Positions 63,077-64,000 of a stretch of 64,000 nt of DNA are shown in pieces; position 1 is the first letter of the stretch; each line of letters opens with the position of its first letter. Where the stretch lies: the NCBI GenBank assembly GCA_024196135.1, contig JAMQCK010000053.1:53097-117096 (forward strand), given 5' to 3'. This stretch comes from Pleurotus ostreatus/Saccharomyces cerevisiae fusant. Its lineage: Eukaryota > Opisthokonta. Position numbers and translations under genes: made by a program. The notes under the pieces were generated by a model that was given only the letters and a program-made list of their open reading frames with translations, was not told the DNA's origin and made no database searches.

Positions 63077-64000
63077 ATGATCCCGCGATGTTCTACCAGC
63101 TCTTCGAAAAGCTCGACCACGACGGTTTGCAAGCGTTGTAAGCGGCATGAGTCCTGCATTTTTTCTATGGCGCTAATCTCACCGTACAGTTCCCAGGCGG
63201 AGCTACGACGACGTTCCCTTCAGATCCAGCGACGGCAAAATATTTTATCTGAACCGCAAGCGCGTGTGCCGCAACACCAAGAGCCTTCGGCAGCGACTTG
63301 GAGGGGAAGTCACCTTGCTCGACGAAGATGCAGTCACGCTCGAGTGTCTGTTCCGCATCGTCGACGAGGAGAAGTGTGTACAGTTGGAGCTCCTGCCGTT
63401 CTCACAGCTCCTGTTGTTGGCTGAAGCGGCGGAGAAGTATGGAGCGTACGCGGCGTCGATGCTGTGCTGCTCGGCCTTGAAGTATGTTTCCTCTCGTGTG
63501 ATGACCGGGCGCGTCCGATGTATTGACCCTTGAAGGTCGCACGGAAAAGACCATACGCTGGAGCTCATGGCCTACGCTGCGCGATACGGACACACCGACG
63601 TCCTCGATGCCGCCGCGCCTTTTTCCGTCGGCTTGAAGCCTGCGGAGGTACGCCGCATGCTACCCAACGCGCACTTCGAAGCCTGGGTGCGTCAGATCTT
63701 TGAACGGTCTCATCGTCTCTCACCTTTGAACTCTCCAAAGGGCATGTATATTAAACAGCACCAGCACAGGAGGGTCGTGTGTCCTTTAACCCACTGGCAA
63801 GCCAGATACCCGGCCTGCGCATGCGTCCACGACGCGTTCAAGGTTGCTTGCAATGCAGTGTTGAGCGAGATGTATGGACAGGTGCAGCCCGAGAACTGGT
63901 GCCCGAATCAGATATGGCAGTCGGGGAGATGTGCGTGCATGTTTCGCGAGCCATATCACTATACAGCAAGGCGCGCCGAGTATGCGTGGCAGTGCGGCGG
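63077..64000 (+). CDS. BTB/POZ domain protein, paralogue 4 (3' partial)
   Basis: Exons 63077-63137, 63190-63481, 63536-63686 and 63741 to the window edge, in the family's intron phases. The start MIPRCSTSSSKSSTTTVCKR is followed by the BTB core (DGKIFYLNRKRVCRNTKSL, GGEVTLLDEDAVTLECLF, LLPFSQLLLLAEAAEKYGAY) and the helical exon (HTLELMAYAARYGHTDVLDA). The last exon is open to the end of the window but diverged from paralogues 1-3: it begins MYIKQHQHRRVVCPLTHWQ and is cysteine/tryptophan-rich (CACVHDAFKVACN, NWCPNQIWQSGRCACMF). The ending cannot be seen. Probable adaptor protein, partner unknown. Confidence 0.8.

Overview
The window is nuclear DNA from a filamentous basidiomycete, most likely an Agaricomycete. 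The evidence is dense multi-exon genes with introns of about 50 nt (GTGCGT/GTGAGT donors, CTGAC-like branch sites), GC-rich third codon positions, and a characteristic gene set: a myosin-motor chitin synthase with a C-terminal DEK_C domain, cerato-platanin, and F-box and BTB/POZ paralogue families. Calls come from reading translations and splice signals by eye; no database search was run.

Layout. About 1-41.5 kb is ordinary gene space. It holds the 3' part of an auxilin/Swa2-like J-protein (1-2580), an F-box protein with zinc-binding cysteines (3667-6479), a mitochondrial glycerol-dehydrogenase-like protein (8685-10264), an FMN-dependent 2-hydroxyacid oxidase/lactate monooxygenase-like enzyme (11530-13535, minus), an F-box protein (14266-16061, minus), a cerato-platanin (17200-17691), the COPI subunit beta' SEC27 (18077-21099), a cytochrome P450 (22333-24390), a SWIM-finger/ATP-dependent DNA ligase (24802-26501, minus), a small coiled-coil protein (27464-27745), an uncertain minus-strand exon (28083-28416), the motor-domain chitin synthase (29617-36050), a second F-box paralogue (36854-38599, minus) and a secreted single-pass membrane protein (39657-41480).

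About 41.9-59.6 kb is very different. Five tRNA-Gly(GCC) genes, two intronless and three with unrelated-looking 27-28 nt introns, lie in or beside some 14 kb packed with dozens of short tandem arrays (units about 17-30 bp, almost every array with its own motif). Within this block sit a small cysteine-rich secreted protein gene whose signal peptide is itself an 18-bp repeat and whose frame is broken (42357-42762, minus), and a mitochondrial dicarboxylate-carrier gene (48539-52443) whose introns have grown to 172-992 bp with repeats and contain an assembly gap of 20 N.

About 56.3-64 kb carries four BTB/POZ paralogues with the same four-exon plan (one inverted at 56372-57333, then 60273-61235, 61691-62629 and 63077 to the window end), interrupted by a lysine-rich nuclear-type protein of unknown function (57802-59183). 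Two of the BTB genes share a nearly identical last exon although their first halves have diverged, and a third has a frame break in that exon.

No operon-like or biosynthetic cluster is evident. Housekeeping trafficking genes (Swa2, SEC27), cell-wall/surface genes (chitin synthase, cerato-platanin, the membrane protein) and expanded adaptor families are simply neighbours. The most unusual part is the minisatellite/tRNA-Gly block and the rearranged BTB array next to it.
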